DNA of 64,000 bases from Hippasteria phrygiana (GCA_037893225.1 JAZGUH010000256.1:496001-560000); one strand, 5' to 3'. Positions 11,669-23,091 are shown, counted from the stretch's first letter. Numbers and translations: made by a program. Notes: generated from the sequence alone by a model not told the origin.

Positions 11669-13269
11669 ACACACGTCTTACCAATCTTCGCGGTTTTCAC
11701 GAAGTGACGAATCCTTGTTGCCAATTCCGGAATACCTTTGTTGTGACTACAAAATGTATGAAATGCATCGAAACCAAACAAATAGCGCCAACATGCAAAC
11801 ACGTTATTTTAATGCCTTTTTTCTAGCTCTGGCGAAGACATAAAGTTTATACAGATGATGCGTGTTTTTCTCCTACACTTATGATATTCATCACAATTTG
11901 TACATGGGGGGGGGGGGTTAAAGATTTCCCAGCTTTCAAACGAATTTCGACGTTCGGGGACTGTGGGGCGAATTTGTATCGAGGTGGAATCTACATAGCT
12001 ATTTGTTCCTTTGTCAAAGCTGTCATTCAATTCTCGCAAGCAAGCTATCACAGTACAATGGCCATTTAGGTTAAAAATGCATTAACTGTGACATCGAGAA
12101 AATTTATTAAGCCACCAATGCCTCATTATTAATCCATTAGATCCACGGCCAAATACTCATGTACGTTTCCTGGCTACTAATACATTTATTACTATGAGAC
12201 GGCTCCATCAGAACAAAAAGGCTGCAGACTTTATTTTGAGAACAATTTATTTAAATTATTCCACGCTCGGGAGAGTTAATGTGTATTAAATTAGTCATAA
12301 CTATGCCCTATGGACGACTTCAATAAAGCCAACATGACTCTCCAAATTAATGCCACCCCGCCCTAATTTACCTATGGTGAATTACATGAATGCTTGTACG
12401 TTGCTGTCACTAATTTCCGTAAGTGGCTTTAAAGTTTCAAACTGATCTGGCAAGTTTTCGGTAATATTGAAAGACTATACACAAGTCTCTTAGTCTATAC
12501 CTGCATTTCTCATAATAGACGCTAGCGGTATTTATCAAATTGAAACAATAATGCGCGGGCATCGGCAGTTGACTTTGTACACGAGTAATTTCATTGCTGT
12601 GGTCAGGGGTGAGTTTGGCCGAAAATGAAAAATCCACAAAATCTGCAGTGTTTGGGGGTCGCCGAGGATCCCAGAGCAGCGTAGGGTCACTAGGGTCTAG
12701 GGTTTGTATTTGCCTACCTGTTTCTATTGGTCTATATCCACTTTTACAGGTAAAAACACCTTTAGGGTAACACTTTAGGAATTCCATATTTCACAAGAGA
12801 TTCTCTAAAAATTCTGAAATCAGTAAAATTCCTGAAATTAGGAAAAATCCTGACAAATCTCACCCCTGTGTGGAGGTTGCTTATAACAAGCTGTCGAAAT
12901 AACAGTGTGCATGATCAGAAATGAAAACAAACTTGGATAAACAAAAGTTTGGCTTTACTTTTATCCGATCTGCATTTTGTTTTGTTAGGTAACTATATAA
13001 TTAATTGTTTTAATCTGTCTTTCTCGGGGGGGGGGGGGGGGGGGGTGGGGGGTGGGGGTTAAGGGGGATTCCGTGGGATTCCGTGAAGCATGAGAAATTC
13101 CCAATTTGGTAAGCTGTTTCCCCATTGATTGGTGCGTAAATATCGAGCCATGTTTATCCGTAAGTTTATCCGAAAGTGGCCAGCGATCGGCCTACCTACT
13201 ACACATGCATAGTAAAGTTTTGTATTTGTAATTCCCAGTTGGCTTATTTGAATCACTTGGTTTCCTCTA

Positions 13270-13525
13270 ACATTGAACCCGTGCTCAAAGTTTTGGTGTT
13301 CTCCCTCAGGGCCCAGTTTGAATTGAGAGGAGATGCCGAAGGAAATTTCAGTTTTAGTAGTGGGAGGAAAACCCCTGTAGAACAAATTATTTCTGGGGAA
13401 TCAGGTAGGGACTGAAAACCCAATCCACATAGTTTATAGTGCACCTGGATGGGAATCGAACCAGGGTCACCAGAGGTGGAAGGCGAGGAAAGAACCACAC
13501 CAGCCTGACCTCCCAAGAATTGCTC
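13270..13525 (-). repeat. tRNA-derived SINE inside X copy 1
   Basis: On the minus strand it carries a B-box-like GGTTCGATTCCC after 'ccacctctggtgaccct', followed by a conserved body with 'ggttttcctcccactacta'. The same SINE lies at the matching position in X copy 2 (31480-31720), and an independent copy is at 42685-42930. The B box and body support a tRNA-derived, pol-III-type SINE. Confidence 0.75.
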
Positions 13526-13989
13526 ATTTGTATCCAAACAAAAATGATATACAGAAAAGAAATCCATTGTATGTAAAAGATCGCCACGTGAATTTTTATC
13601 ATCAGTATTGCATATTTGCCTATAGCTGGGAAATGTTGATTGTCCAGAAATCTTAAACGAAAAAGTGACGCATGGACTACGGTGTCGAAACTGAGAATTT
13701 GTTGATACCTTTTAGCAACCACTTTACATGGGAAAAAAATAACCACATAATAAGTTTTCCCCGACACGAATTTCTGGCCATAATTTGGTTACGGCTTGCT
13801 TAATACAAAAATAATGTTGATTTAAATTAATTATTTGTTTTTGTATAACGCGCGTAAAAACTGTTTAACTTGGCATTTAACAAGATCGCAAAAGTCCATC
13901 ACCACTCGCGAAAGTCCATCACCGATCGTGAAAATGCATCACCGATTTGATGATCACATTAAATGCCTCATTGGCGTTCCATAGCATTT

Positions 13990-14780
13990 ACCAGATGGAC
14001 ACATTTACCGTTGGGCAGGGGCATGGGCGGCGATCCCGGAGGGGGGTGGGGGGGAACACGTCCCCAAAAAAATCTTTTTGGGGGAGGGGACGACTATGGC
14101 AGTGTCCCCCAATAAATATACATTTTATGGGTCATTGCCTTTTACATGCAGTATGCACCAGAATACACAAAGATCAGCACACATTTTGAAAAATGTCCCT
14201 AGAGACACCGAGTACAAAATGCTTAACAATTATTGTTGGTTGTGTGCTTTTTCCTCTGTCCAACCCCCACCCCACCTTGATGAGAAATCGCCGCCGCTGG
14301 GCAGGAAAAAAAAACATTTATCTAGATAATTCTGTCCCCCCGGACACATTTACCGGATCGCGACCTGAGAAATCTGCCTCCCCCCCCCCCCCCCCCCCCC
14401 CCCCCGGCATTTGAGGCGTCATAAAAAGCAAAAGGAAATAGTATTTTAAAGACGGTTTTCAGACGGTTCAGACGTTGTTTGTCCTCCCTGGCACAAAAAA
14501 AAGCTGGATACGCAACTGCCGGGGACAGATTTATTGGGGGGGGGGGGAACTTTTACACCGGGCCCAACGCAACTAGGCGCACCCGCAAGTGTACGGCTAG
14601 ACTGCTCAACCTGCTAGTTCATGTAGTTAGCAGACGTAAACAGTCCGCCCGCGCATATCATAGAACAGAACACGCTACACGAGCTATCCAAACATGCACC
14701 CAGCAAGACCAGCCAAAACTTACGTCTTCACAGCTCGATGGCGCGCTTGTATCATCGCCAGCCGGCTACGCGCTGTCCAC
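13990..14780. other. Repeat-like stretch with G/C homopolymers, unclassified
   Basis: The stretch holds C and G runs (around 14041, 14383-14405 and 14538) and 'gtgtcccc' words typical of the G-rich repeats elsewhere in the window. No gene is evident. Confidence 0.4.
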
Positions 14781-14784
14781 AATG

Positions 14785-15585
14785 CTATGAGCTCCGTGCA
14801 CAACTACCCCCTCAGCGGAAAGAAAAGGCGAGTTGGGGGTCAATATCGACGCCATCTTAGAGCAAGTTCGGTTGGGCGACTAGAGTGACTAGACTTAACC
14901 ATAGTCGATCTAGATGTCACCCGAACGCTGCGTGGTTTGACTAGCTAGTCCAACTGGATCAACCAAGCTCCGGACCATGGTTTCTCTAGTCACTCGCGAG
15001 TTACGTCACGGTTTCAAGATGGAGTCGAGGTAAACTGGGCATGTTTTGCAAACGTTTACGGTAAATTGTTAGTTTTGTCCAATGATAATAACTCTTTGCA
15101 ATAAGATAATGAATTATTTATTGCACTAGAGAAAATAAAAGAAATAAATAATAGAAAATAAAAATGACGTACCAACATTTGCTTCGTTAACGTTAACAAT
15201 TACTAATTAGCAGACGACATTCTTTACAGTTGTTGTTGCTACACAAACTAGATTTGACGTAGTTGATCGACTAGGTGCGTTCGAGTGAAAACAAACCACG
15301 CATGCGTGATTTAAATAGCAAAATTGACAAAAGGGACTAGATCAGCAGCACCCGAACTTGCTCTTACCTGACTTCAATTTAAGTGTCTGGTTCCCGCTGT
15401 GATATTCTTATTGAAAACTCAATTATCGAGAGTCGGCAAACAGACAAAGCAATTCCACTGGTATACGAGTATCAAATGAACGAGGAGCGCAGTGCGTAAT
15501 ACCAGCGACGTACTCCCCACGGAAGTGTGGTTGCTATGTGGACAGCGCCCTCTTTTGTTGACGGACGGAGCCCTATCGCTGAGCG
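14785..15585 (+). repeat. Dispersed repeat Y, copy 1, split by a Harbinger-like MITE
   Basis: The flanks of the 14860-15363 insertion match 35640-35905 inverted and uninterrupted. The shared words include 'ctcagcggaaagaaaaggcg' and 'tatacgagtatcaaatgaac'. Y carries no ORF of note. Confidence 0.85.
14860..15363. mobile_element. Harbinger-like MITE with TTA TSD and empty site in the window
   Basis: The termini are GAGCAAGTTCGG and its complement CCGAACTTGCTC. TTA flanks both sides (14857-14859 and 15364-15366). The paralogous site near 35835 has a single TTA at the junction, proving the insertion. A 3-bp TTA/TAA duplication is characteristic of PIF/Harbinger. At 504 bp with no transposase it is non-autonomous. 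The interior is rich in 'gactag' words. Confidence 0.85.
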
Positions 15586-16650
15586 GTACCGGTACGCTCC
15601 TCCCAGTCTGCAAACTTTCCGCTGCAGTACATAAGGGACATATAGGGCCCTACATGAGATCATGGAGGAAGGAGGGTTCCTTCCTCCATGATGAGATCAT
15701 GGAGGAAGGAATGAGATACACGAGTTCAAAAACATGGGGGGGGGGGACATTTGATATCGTGTCCCCCACCCTTCAAAACGTGGGGGGGGGGGGGGGACGT
15801 GTCCCCATGTCCTCCCCAGGATTGACGCCCATGGTATGAATGGTGTTTATGAAGACCATTTAAAATGACAACTATGACTCAAAAGTAACATGTATATAGT
15901 TGCTGGAGGAAAATATACTGCTGTTTGATGTGATATTTCGCCTGATGCACGTTCCCTTATTGGTGTATTTGGCCGATGGATCATGCTATTGGAAAGGGTG
16001 GTCAAACTTAAACCGATTGATAGACAATGCCATGGTTCACATTGCTTTGAGTATTAAAGGGTGAATTAAAAATAGTCGTTCCAACGTCTTGTATTGTTTG
16101 TTTCAAGGTTTATAAAAAATGACAACGGATTTTGTCATACAAACCAGGAAAAGTAGTAGGATTTGACTGGAGTTCTAGTTATTTATGTGACAATTTTTTC
16201 TAGTCAATAATATTGACTGGAAAAATCTAGTCAGATTGACTGATTTTCAGTTGCACCCAGCTGACCCTGAATATCTAGTCAAATTTGACTAATACCTAAT
16301 GCTTTTTTAGAGTGTAGAGCGCGTGGTGTTGTGTCTAGGCTTTATTTAAAAAGTTTGTGACGCGAAGATGGGCGTCCGCTTTTTGGTCAGAATTTCGAGG
16401 TCAAGAAGCAGTTTGTTTGCATAATTATACATTTGTTCAAATCTGATAGACCCTGGCTTTCGCCAAGGTCTATTACATAGACTACTTATTACGCGCCAAA
16501 TACTTGAAAAACGCGCTGTATAGGCTATAGATTGTTTTTCGACTCCCAAAGTGAAAGAGCAGTAGCGAAAGTTCGAAGGTGACGTCACGTGCGAAGGGTC
16601 TAGCCCCCCCCCCCCCCCCCCAAAAAAAAAATTGGCTCTCGAACCACGCC
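15586..16650. other. Unclassified repeats, short hairpin at 15657-15706
   Basis: A hairpin is formed by 'gatcatggaggaaggag' and its complement, and a second forward copy of the arm follows. Then come G-runs with 'cgtgtccccc', 'tctagtca' words near 16190-16290 and an end-like 'ttttttagagtgta' at 16305. No gene is recognised. Confidence 0.45.
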
Positions 16651-16654
16651 TGCT

Positions 16655-16789
16655 ATACCCCATACACTCTACAGACTATTTTTACCTAACACGTCCCCCT
16701 AGAGATCTGAAAATAATTCCTGAGATTCCGGGAACACAATGACCAACACAAAAGAGGGGGGGGGGGGTTCCCTCTGCCCCATATCGTGC
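16655..16789 (+). repeat. GCACGATATGG MITE family, left end missing
   Basis: From 'tataccccatacactctac' to 'tgccccatatcgtgc' it follows the complete copy at 40891-41073. The left terminal hairpin is replaced by unrelated sequence. Confidence 0.78.
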
Positions 16790-16884
16790 ATCGTGTTTGC
16801 GATGCTGTCGGCAACCAACCCTATGGTGTACTATTTACGACACATCGCTTTGCCTCTTCCATACGCGACGCGACTATACGACGC

Positions 16885-17200
16885 GACGGCACGACGGCTG
16901 CGTTGCATCGTGCCGTCGCGTCGTGCCGTCGCTTCTTTCCCATTACTTCTGGCGTCGCGTCGTGCGTCGCGTCGTGCCGTCGTGCCGTCGCGTCGTTTTT
17001 TTCTAGCTTGCAGGTTTTCTTTCCTCAACGTCGCCCCTTCCGTCGCCCATCGCGTCGTGCGTCGCGTCGTGCGTCGCGTCGTGCGTCGCGTCGTGCGTCG
17101 CGTCGTGCTCGCGTCGTGCGTCGTGTTTCGCGTTGTGTTTCGCGTCGTGTTTTGCTTCGTGTTTAGCTTCGTGTTTAGCTTCGTGTTTCGCGTGGAGTAG
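16885..17200 (+). repeat. 12-bp CG-rich minisatellite, left arm
   Basis: Repeats of GTCGCGTCGTGC and variants drift into 'ttcgtgtttagc' at the inner end. The unit is a multiple of 3, so the open frames give Arg/Val or Ala/Ser/Arg periodic peptides, which are artefacts. Confidence 0.9.
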
Positions 17201-17480
17201 TCCGGTCATGCTATTGTGAACATGCGCAGTTGAAATACCGAACTGGCTCACAGAATAACCCGCTAATACATTTAAATTTATGCGCGCATGCGCTTAACCG
17301 CGCGGTGAACAAAAGGCTGAGCTGTGTATTTGAAAAACGATTTTGCTAGAATTCTGTTTGTATTTTCCCAATTTTTGTAGCAAACAATCTACAGTATCAA
17401 CAACGGTACCGCGATAACAGCGGTGTCTGGCGGGACAAAATAAATATTGAAAAGAGAGAAAATATTTCGTTCCTGAGTAT

Positions 17481-17608
17481 CATTAGCAATTTTAGAGGTA
17501 TGGCGGACACAATAGGAGGGCGCTATTTTATTTGGGTATAAATACACAGGTTTTACCCAAATCAAATACCGCCCTCCTATTGTGTCCGCCATACCTCTAA
17601 AAGGCTAA
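17481..17608. mobile_element. Near-perfect palindromic MITE, 128 bp
   Basis: Arms of about 50 bp ('ttagaggtatggcggacac' and its complement) flank a short loop and extend outward to CATTAGC/GCTAATG. A second copy lies at 42050-42188. There is no coding capacity. Confidence 0.85.
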
Positions 17609-18118
17609 TGCAATGGGCACTTCAAACATGCGCTCATTGGTACGGTTCGGATGCTGGCAAGGATTTTGTGCTATACAAGGCGCGGGTCCGGGGGGGGGGG
17701 GGGGGTTTCAACCCCCCCCTTCCCTGCTCGTGGCCATGTTTTTTTTTTTTAGGAGCCTACGCCTAAAGTTGCAAACCAGAAAAGCAGAAACCACATGTCT
17801 TATTTTGCCTATGCGTAAGAACAAAACAAAGTGGTTAAATAGCGCCACCAACGGTGAAAAGGTGTAACTCACTGTAAACAGTAGCGTATCCAGTTTTTTG
17901 TGCCAGGAAGGGCAAACAACGTCTGAACCGTCTTAAAATCGTTTTAAAACACTATTTTTAATTTCTTTTTATGACGCTTCAAATGCCGCCAGGGGGGAAA
18001 GTTGCCGTGTGCACGGGTTTACATAAACGGCGTTAAACAAAGTTACAATAAAACTACACGTTATGAGCGGTTTCCATTTCTCGCCAAGGTTGGTGGGTGG
18101 GGGGGGGGGGGGGGTGGA

Positions 18119-18279
18119 AGGGCGGATCCAGGGGGGGCCAAAGGGGGCCCATGCCCCCCCCCCCCCCAAAAGAAAAGAAAACTGACGTCGCAATAAGGCA
18201 GCCACTGCGTACACCCACCCACAAAACTCAGCAAAAAAATGTGTTGGCCCCTCCCAAAATTGTGTTCTGGATCCGCCCT
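18119..18279. mobile_element. Small element with AGGGCGGATCCAG inverted ends
   Basis: AGGGCGGATCCAG at 18119-18131 has its complement at 18267-18279. Between them are G- and C-runs and an A-rich middle. Non-autonomous; family unknown. Confidence 0.6.
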
Positions 18280-18302
18280 TGGGGGGGGGGGGGACGGTGA
18301 CA

Positions 18303-18810
18303 GCCCGATTGTCCGAAGGTTCTTTAGTCCGAAGGGTTATTAATCCGAAGGTTCGTAATGGTCCGAAGGTTCGATAGTCCGAAGGGCCCAATAGTCCGAA
18401 AAGAGAATAAGGTTAAATAATCCGAAGGTTCGATATTCGGAATAGACGATAGGGTTCGATAGTCCGGACTATCGGACCTTATTGTCAATTCGGACTATCG
18501 AACTTTGTGTGCCTTTATGAACCTTCGGACTATTGAACCTTATTTTAGTTTCTGACTTTTGAACCTTCGGACTAATTAACCTTATTCTAAGTTCGGATTA
18601 CTGAACCTTCGGATAAATGAACCTTCGGATTGTAGGCCGTTCGGACTAATGAACCTTCGGACTATTGCATCAAATGTTCCGTTAACGAACCTTATTTCAT
18701 TTTCGGACTATCGAACCCCCTCATATGGGGAATTTGTACGTTCGGAATATCGAACCTTTGGATCAATAAACCTTCGGACAATCGAACCCTCGGACTATCG
18801 GGCGGACCCC
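18303..18810. repeat. Minisatellite of 'ccgaaggttcgatagt' with an orientation switch
   Basis: From 18303 to about 18460 the units read 'gtccgaaggttcgata'. From about 18465 they read the reverse complement, 'actatcgaaccttcgg'. The turning point is the palindrome 'atagtccggactat' near 18460-18474. The units, about 16 bp, are imperfect. Confidence 0.88.
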
Positions 18811-19695
18811 GTAAAGGCGTGTATATTGTTAGGCATGTGGTTTGAACAAGGCTCATCACCATAATTCGTAAATTTCTTTTATTATCAACAACCAGATATT
18901 GCAATGGGGATGCTAAAAATGGATCAACTTAAATACCGGACCTATAGTTCTTGGATTTTGATTAAAAAAATGCCAAATGCATTACGTACGTTTAACTAAT
19001 CCTTTTTAAGGGGTGGGATTCGCCCATTATTAGTTGTCCGCCAAAACTATAATTATATATGGTGGGGACATAATCTCCCGTTTCCAGGATCGCTTTGCAG
19101 GCCAGTCATTCAGCACTATATAAAAGAAAACCAAACGGCAAATGTTTGAGATTGCACTATGAGGACGAATGCACTATCAATTCAAATTTTAATAAAGGTT
19201 GAATATATGCTATCGAAAATGTGCCACCAGTGTCTTTTATGTGTGCATATTAAAGCCAATGACCTTTCAATGTATATTACAAGAGGCAAATTATTTGGGG
19301 ACACTGCCGTAGCCGTTGTGTAACATGACTGTGTTACAACATGAAACTTGTACTTCTGCCCAGGGCCAATTAAAAAAATATACCAGTTCCTTTTTTGAAG
19401 CCTTATCCTTGTGTTATTTTTCCCCCTTCACTTTAGCAGGGCACTATTCTTTCTGTAATCGATTTCATTTTCCGATTTTTTAGACTTCTACAAAGCCATC
19501 GCCGGAGGGAGGTACTTCACTGGCATCGCGATATGCGAGCTGTAAGTTTGTTAAAGTGAAAATGCAACTGAAAAGAACCTGCATTAAACAATTGGGTACT
19601 TTAATAAAATACATAGAACATTGTTTAACATGGATATTTTGAATTAACTTGCAATTAGAATAGCTAATTTTAAACTGAAAATTTGGCTACCATTT
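18811..19695. other. Interior of the 3.2-kb element, nothing recognised
   Basis: This is AT-rich sequence with only short open frames and no domain or repeat that I can identify. Confidence 0.5.
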
Positions 19696-19699
19696 TTAA

Positions 19700-20000
19700 T
19701 TTAAATGCACGACGCGAGCACGACGCGAAACACGAAGCAAAACACGACGCGAAACACGACGCGACGCACGACGCGAGCACGACGCGACGCACGACGCGAC
19801 GCACGACGCGAAACACGACGCGACGCACGACGCGACGCACGACGGTACGACGCGATGGGCGACGGAAGGGGCGACGTTGAGGAAAGAAAACCTGCAAGCT
19901 AGAAAAAAACGACGCGACGGCACGACGGCACGACGCGACGCACGACGCGACGCCAGAAGTAATGCACGATGCAACGCAGCCGTCGTGCCGTTGCGTCGTA
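19700..20000 (-). repeat. 12-bp CG-rich minisatellite, right arm
   Basis: Inverted counterpart of the array at 16885-17200, with units gcacgacgcgac. It is slightly shorter and differs in unit order, so the two arms are not an exact mirror. Confidence 0.9.
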
Positions 20001-20249
20001 TAGTCGCGTCGCGTATGGAAGAGGCAAAGCGATGTGTCGTAAATAGTACACCATAAAAAGACGATGGAATGCTCGGATAGTGAATTTGAATGATTATTTT
20101 TGATTGTTGAATGACGATCTGCGTGATCATTCAATTTCAATCCAAATTGAATGAGCCAGGCATTAAAATGAACGAAAACATGGTGAAATTGGCCGGGAAA
20201 TCCTATAAAACAACGCTTTTTAAAAATAATCCGTTACTGGAATAAGCCT

Positions 20250-20610
20250 AGGAAGGTGACAATTAGGAGTATGAAGGAAAAATATGAATTTCTCAAAACA
20301 TGAGCGGTACACTTTCTTTCAAACAGAGGCTATAGTTCTAAACCTAAAGTAATCGGTGTCAACAACTCTTTCAAATGAGCCCACTGGAAAAATTACTCAT
20401 AAAACAATGCTAAACATAACATGGTGTGGCTTTGCTGAAACCTATTCTGAAATCGTATGCAAAATTGGTAAATAATTTCTTGACATTTCTCGAAAATCCG
20501 TTGCATGAATCTAGAGATTTCCATTTAAACAGTACCTCCTTTTGTCGCATGGATACAAGTTTTCAATATGCGCGGGCGCGGGCCGAATCGCGGGCTAGCT
20601 TTTGCCCGGC
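20250..20610 (+). repeat. Third, solitary copy of the giant-arm repeat
   Basis: About 360 bp match 63370-63770 in the same orientation and 50165-50560 inverted. Shared words include 'gcggtacactttctttcaaa' and 'atttcttgacatttctcgaa'. It shows the arm sequence exists outside the big inverted pair. Confidence 0.85.
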
Positions 20611-20859
20611 GGTACCAAATCACCCACATGTGACACAGTTGGAATAACAATGACAACTCAGGGTACCACAATTATAATAACACGCGTGTGAACTTATGTA
20701 CAGTATTTACGAAGCTAGCTGTACCATGCGTGAAATGCATTCTGCGCATGCGCACATCGACTTGACAACCAGCACCTAGCTTGTCTTGGTTCCAAGTAGA
20801 CTGGTTCCCGGTCCCTACATTGTCCTTCGGATTTCAAAAGTAGGGACCGGTAGCGGGTA

Positions 20860-22320
20860 ATAAATTTCGGAGGAATTCCTCCGGTTCATGCATATGCATG
20901 CCGGTCAGGGATCATACCCACAATGCAACTGGGCCATGGTAGAGTACGGCCGGCGCGGCCAATGTGTACGTGTGGTGATGATACGTAAGTACGTCAGTGT
21001 ATATTACGAATATTCGTTTAGATTTTCGCTCAGGTTTAAAAAAGGTATATATTTTCGCAACCATCAACAAGGAGAGAGGCACTGCTTTTCATATTTGAAA
21101 CCTATGCTGTTGAAATGCTTGAAATTTTGCCTTCGCGGAGGAGACAGGATCATGATCATGACGATGGCGATTTTGTCTACAAAAACAAGAAGACTGTGAG
21201 TGTGAAGTGTGATGCTGGATACGATTACGAGAACGATGGACTTTATAGGGGCCTATGGAGAAATAAGACTAGAATACATGTACTGAGTGAGACTGGACTT
21301 GAGTATCATCGTGTAGTGGCCATGTATACTGAGACTGAGAGCAGCAACAACCATTTGCAGCCCGCTTAATTCAATCATTGGAGAGCAGATTGAAAGGGTA
21401 ACTAAAACGGAAAGACTTTACTTTAATACCCCCCACCAAAATCGGTCAAGAACACCAAAATCGGTCAAGAACAGCAAAATCTTGGAAAATAACAAACCCT
21501 CCTTGATAACAACTTTCTAAACATGTGGTACAACCTGTTGTTATATCAAGATTTATTTCAGCAAAATCTGTAAAAAATGAGGAAGAAGTCAACATGTATG
21601 ATTGTGAACACTTTGAGTGGCTTTACATGGTGCCAAGAACTTCTAACAAAAAACACAAACTTTCTTCCCCTATATATATTGCAATAAAATGTCCCAACAA
21701 AATTCTCAAAATTAAAGGTTGTGCCATCCAAGTGTTTATACAATTATGAACACAATAATGGATGGTTTTTTTTCAAGATTTGCTGTTCCTTAACGATTTT
21801 GGTTGGGGGTATTAACCCTACAGTCCTGAATCCTCCAATTTTAATATGATTTTCCACATGCACTAGGGCATTAGGGACTTAGGGTTAAAGTAAAATCTTT
21901 CCGATGTGACAAATTTCTTTCATATTAAAACTAGTCTGAATTTATGTTAGTTATACAATAGAGAGTTCTATCTGAACTGATTGTCCAACTAGTGCTTACT
22001 CATGTTTCAGGCATCCAGTGCCAGTAGTTGTGCAAAAACAACCCTGACAAATAGTTGGAAGATATTCATTTTTGAAATCTTTTAACACTACCTATTCACT
22101 TGTTTGTCAAAGATGTGTTTGCACTTGCTCAGAAATAGATTTGCGTGATCAGGTGATCCTGTAGGAAAGACTTTACCTCCATTGTGATAGTGGTACAGTT
22201 GACTGATATAGCACTGCGCCATCAGGCAATAATGCATATCCACTTATGATAGCACCCGACTTATGCTATGTATGCAAACAGCAGTACTGCTATTAATTTG
22301 CATAAATTTTCTTTTTCTTC
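20860..22320. other. Unclassified interior with small open frames
   Basis: An 84-codon frame at 21115-21369 has an Asp/His-rich start and no recognised domain. It lies upstream of the helicase-like exon on the same strand and could be an earlier exon, but I see no firm splice evidence. The rest is AT-rich. Confidence 0.3.
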
Positions 22321-22326
22321 ATGCAG

Positions 22327-22797
22327 ATACGGTGCATGTGCCATTCAAGTCAGTGACAAAAGGTGCCTAACTATTGCAGATGAGCAACAGGACACCAGAG
22401 TGAAAGTGTTACGGATGGAAGATTTTTTGACATTAATGGGCATCTTGAACATTTATTGGAGAAACATGTGTGTGATGTTTTCGACACAAAGCCCTATCAG
22501 AACAGTGTGACTCATGTTGTGATTGATGAAGCCCACAGTGTCCTTCATTAGGGGCAGACTTTAGACAAGATTTTAGAAAGTATCTAAACTGCAGTCACTG
22601 TTTTCAGGAGCATTTTTTCTTGCTGTCACTGCAACTGCCAAGTCTACAAAGAAGGAAGAAAATTTGTTCATTGATTGGAATGAAGTCCACCAGTTTCATA
22701 ACATCCAGCATTGACAGGACAGAATCAAAAAGAGACCTCCAAAGCTTCATGCCGAATATACCCTTTCATACTTGTGTTTAAATGCATCAATTTAAAA
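22327..22797 (+). pseudogene. Decayed RecQ-like helicase fragment
   Basis: A good 3' splice site (pyrimidine tract, then 'ttcatgcag') precedes the coding match. The reading crosses frames: one segment carries GACAIQVSDKRCLTIADE, the next reads GHLEHLLEKHVCDVF and THVVIDEAHSVLH. A stop follows where the family has tryptophan and glycine. A third segment gives FLAVTATA and IKKRPP. VVIDEAH is helicase motif II and LAVTATA fits motif III of RecQ-family superfamily 2 helicases. The stop and at least two frameshifts make it a pseudogene. Motif I and the C-terminal helicase half are absent. Its presence inside transposon sequence suggests a helicase carried by, or captured into, a mobile element. 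Confidence 0.65.
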
Positions 22798-23091
22798 ATG
22801 TTAAAATATGTTAGCAAAAGCTTGAATTCTATTTTAGATTTTACAGTATTATGCAATCGATTTCAGCTCTGAATTTTGCATGGACCACCCCCCTCCCTCC
22901 TCTTGAAGGGCTTCGTATATAGCTTGCCTTTGCCATCTACTGCTTGAAAACCGTGTCCTAGTCAGTCGATCAGTACTGATGTGAGTGCCCCCCCCCCCCC
23001 CCCCCCCCAAAATGTTTTCATACAGTTGTCCCAATATGAAAGAATCTTAAAGAAACTGACTAGGACACCGTGTTCAAGGTTCGCATATGAT

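Larger units (their letters stand above)
4821..11671. mobile_element. 6.85-kb terminal-inverted-repeat element with 6-bp TSD
   Basis: The element begins TGTTACGGCCCATTATG and ends with the exact complement. It is flanked by CACGTC at 4815-4820 and again at 11672-11677; the uninterrupted copy near 33220 has this hexamer once. The inverted arms run about 1.23 kb each (4821-6050 and 10384-11671). Each holds a 31-bp tandem array, then single-copy sequence. The interior (6051-10383) carries decayed TGACGTCA satellite, a palindrome, a CGTACG-rich block and no transposase I can recognise. A 6-bp duplication is known for Polinton and Dada elements, but nothing else ties it to them, so I leave it unclassified. 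Confidence 0.88.
4370..13960 (-). repeat. Dispersed repeat X, copy 1, inverted and split by a 6.85-kb element
   Basis: The segments 4370-4820 and 11672-13960, read on the minus strand and joined, follow copy 2 at 31100-33700 along nearly its whole length. They share a poly-G/C tract, a tRNA-derived SINE and the same flanking words. The join is exactly where the 4821-11671 element sits. X has no long ORF. It may be part of a larger duplicated segment rather than a transposon, because I could not find terminal repeats for it. Confidence 0.8.
16824..20053. mobile_element. 3.2-kb TA-flanked element with minisatellite-bearing inverted ends
   Basis: The element starts TGGTGTACTATTTACG and ends with the complement. 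TA flanks both sides (16822-16823 and 20054-20055). The inverted ends run to about 17205 on the left and 19695 on the right; both contain a 12-bp CG-rich array. A TA duplication is typical of Tc1/mariner-like insertion but is short enough to arise by chance. The interior has a palindromic MITE, a GGATCC-ended MITE and a 16-bp minisatellite, but no transposase. It also interrupts a GCACGATATGG-family neighbourhood. Confidence 0.78.

Noticed and set aside
3957..16318. 'tacactctaaaaa' and 'tttttagagtgta' as the two ends of one 12-kb element
   Set aside because: The internal sequences next to the two ends differ, and similar ends are very common in animal MITEs. More likely two separate short elements.
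16739..17251. Arg/Val- and Ala/Ser-rich open frames on both strands
   Set aside because: Produced by a 12-bp CG-rich tandem repeat, with all frames open and no splice or start context.
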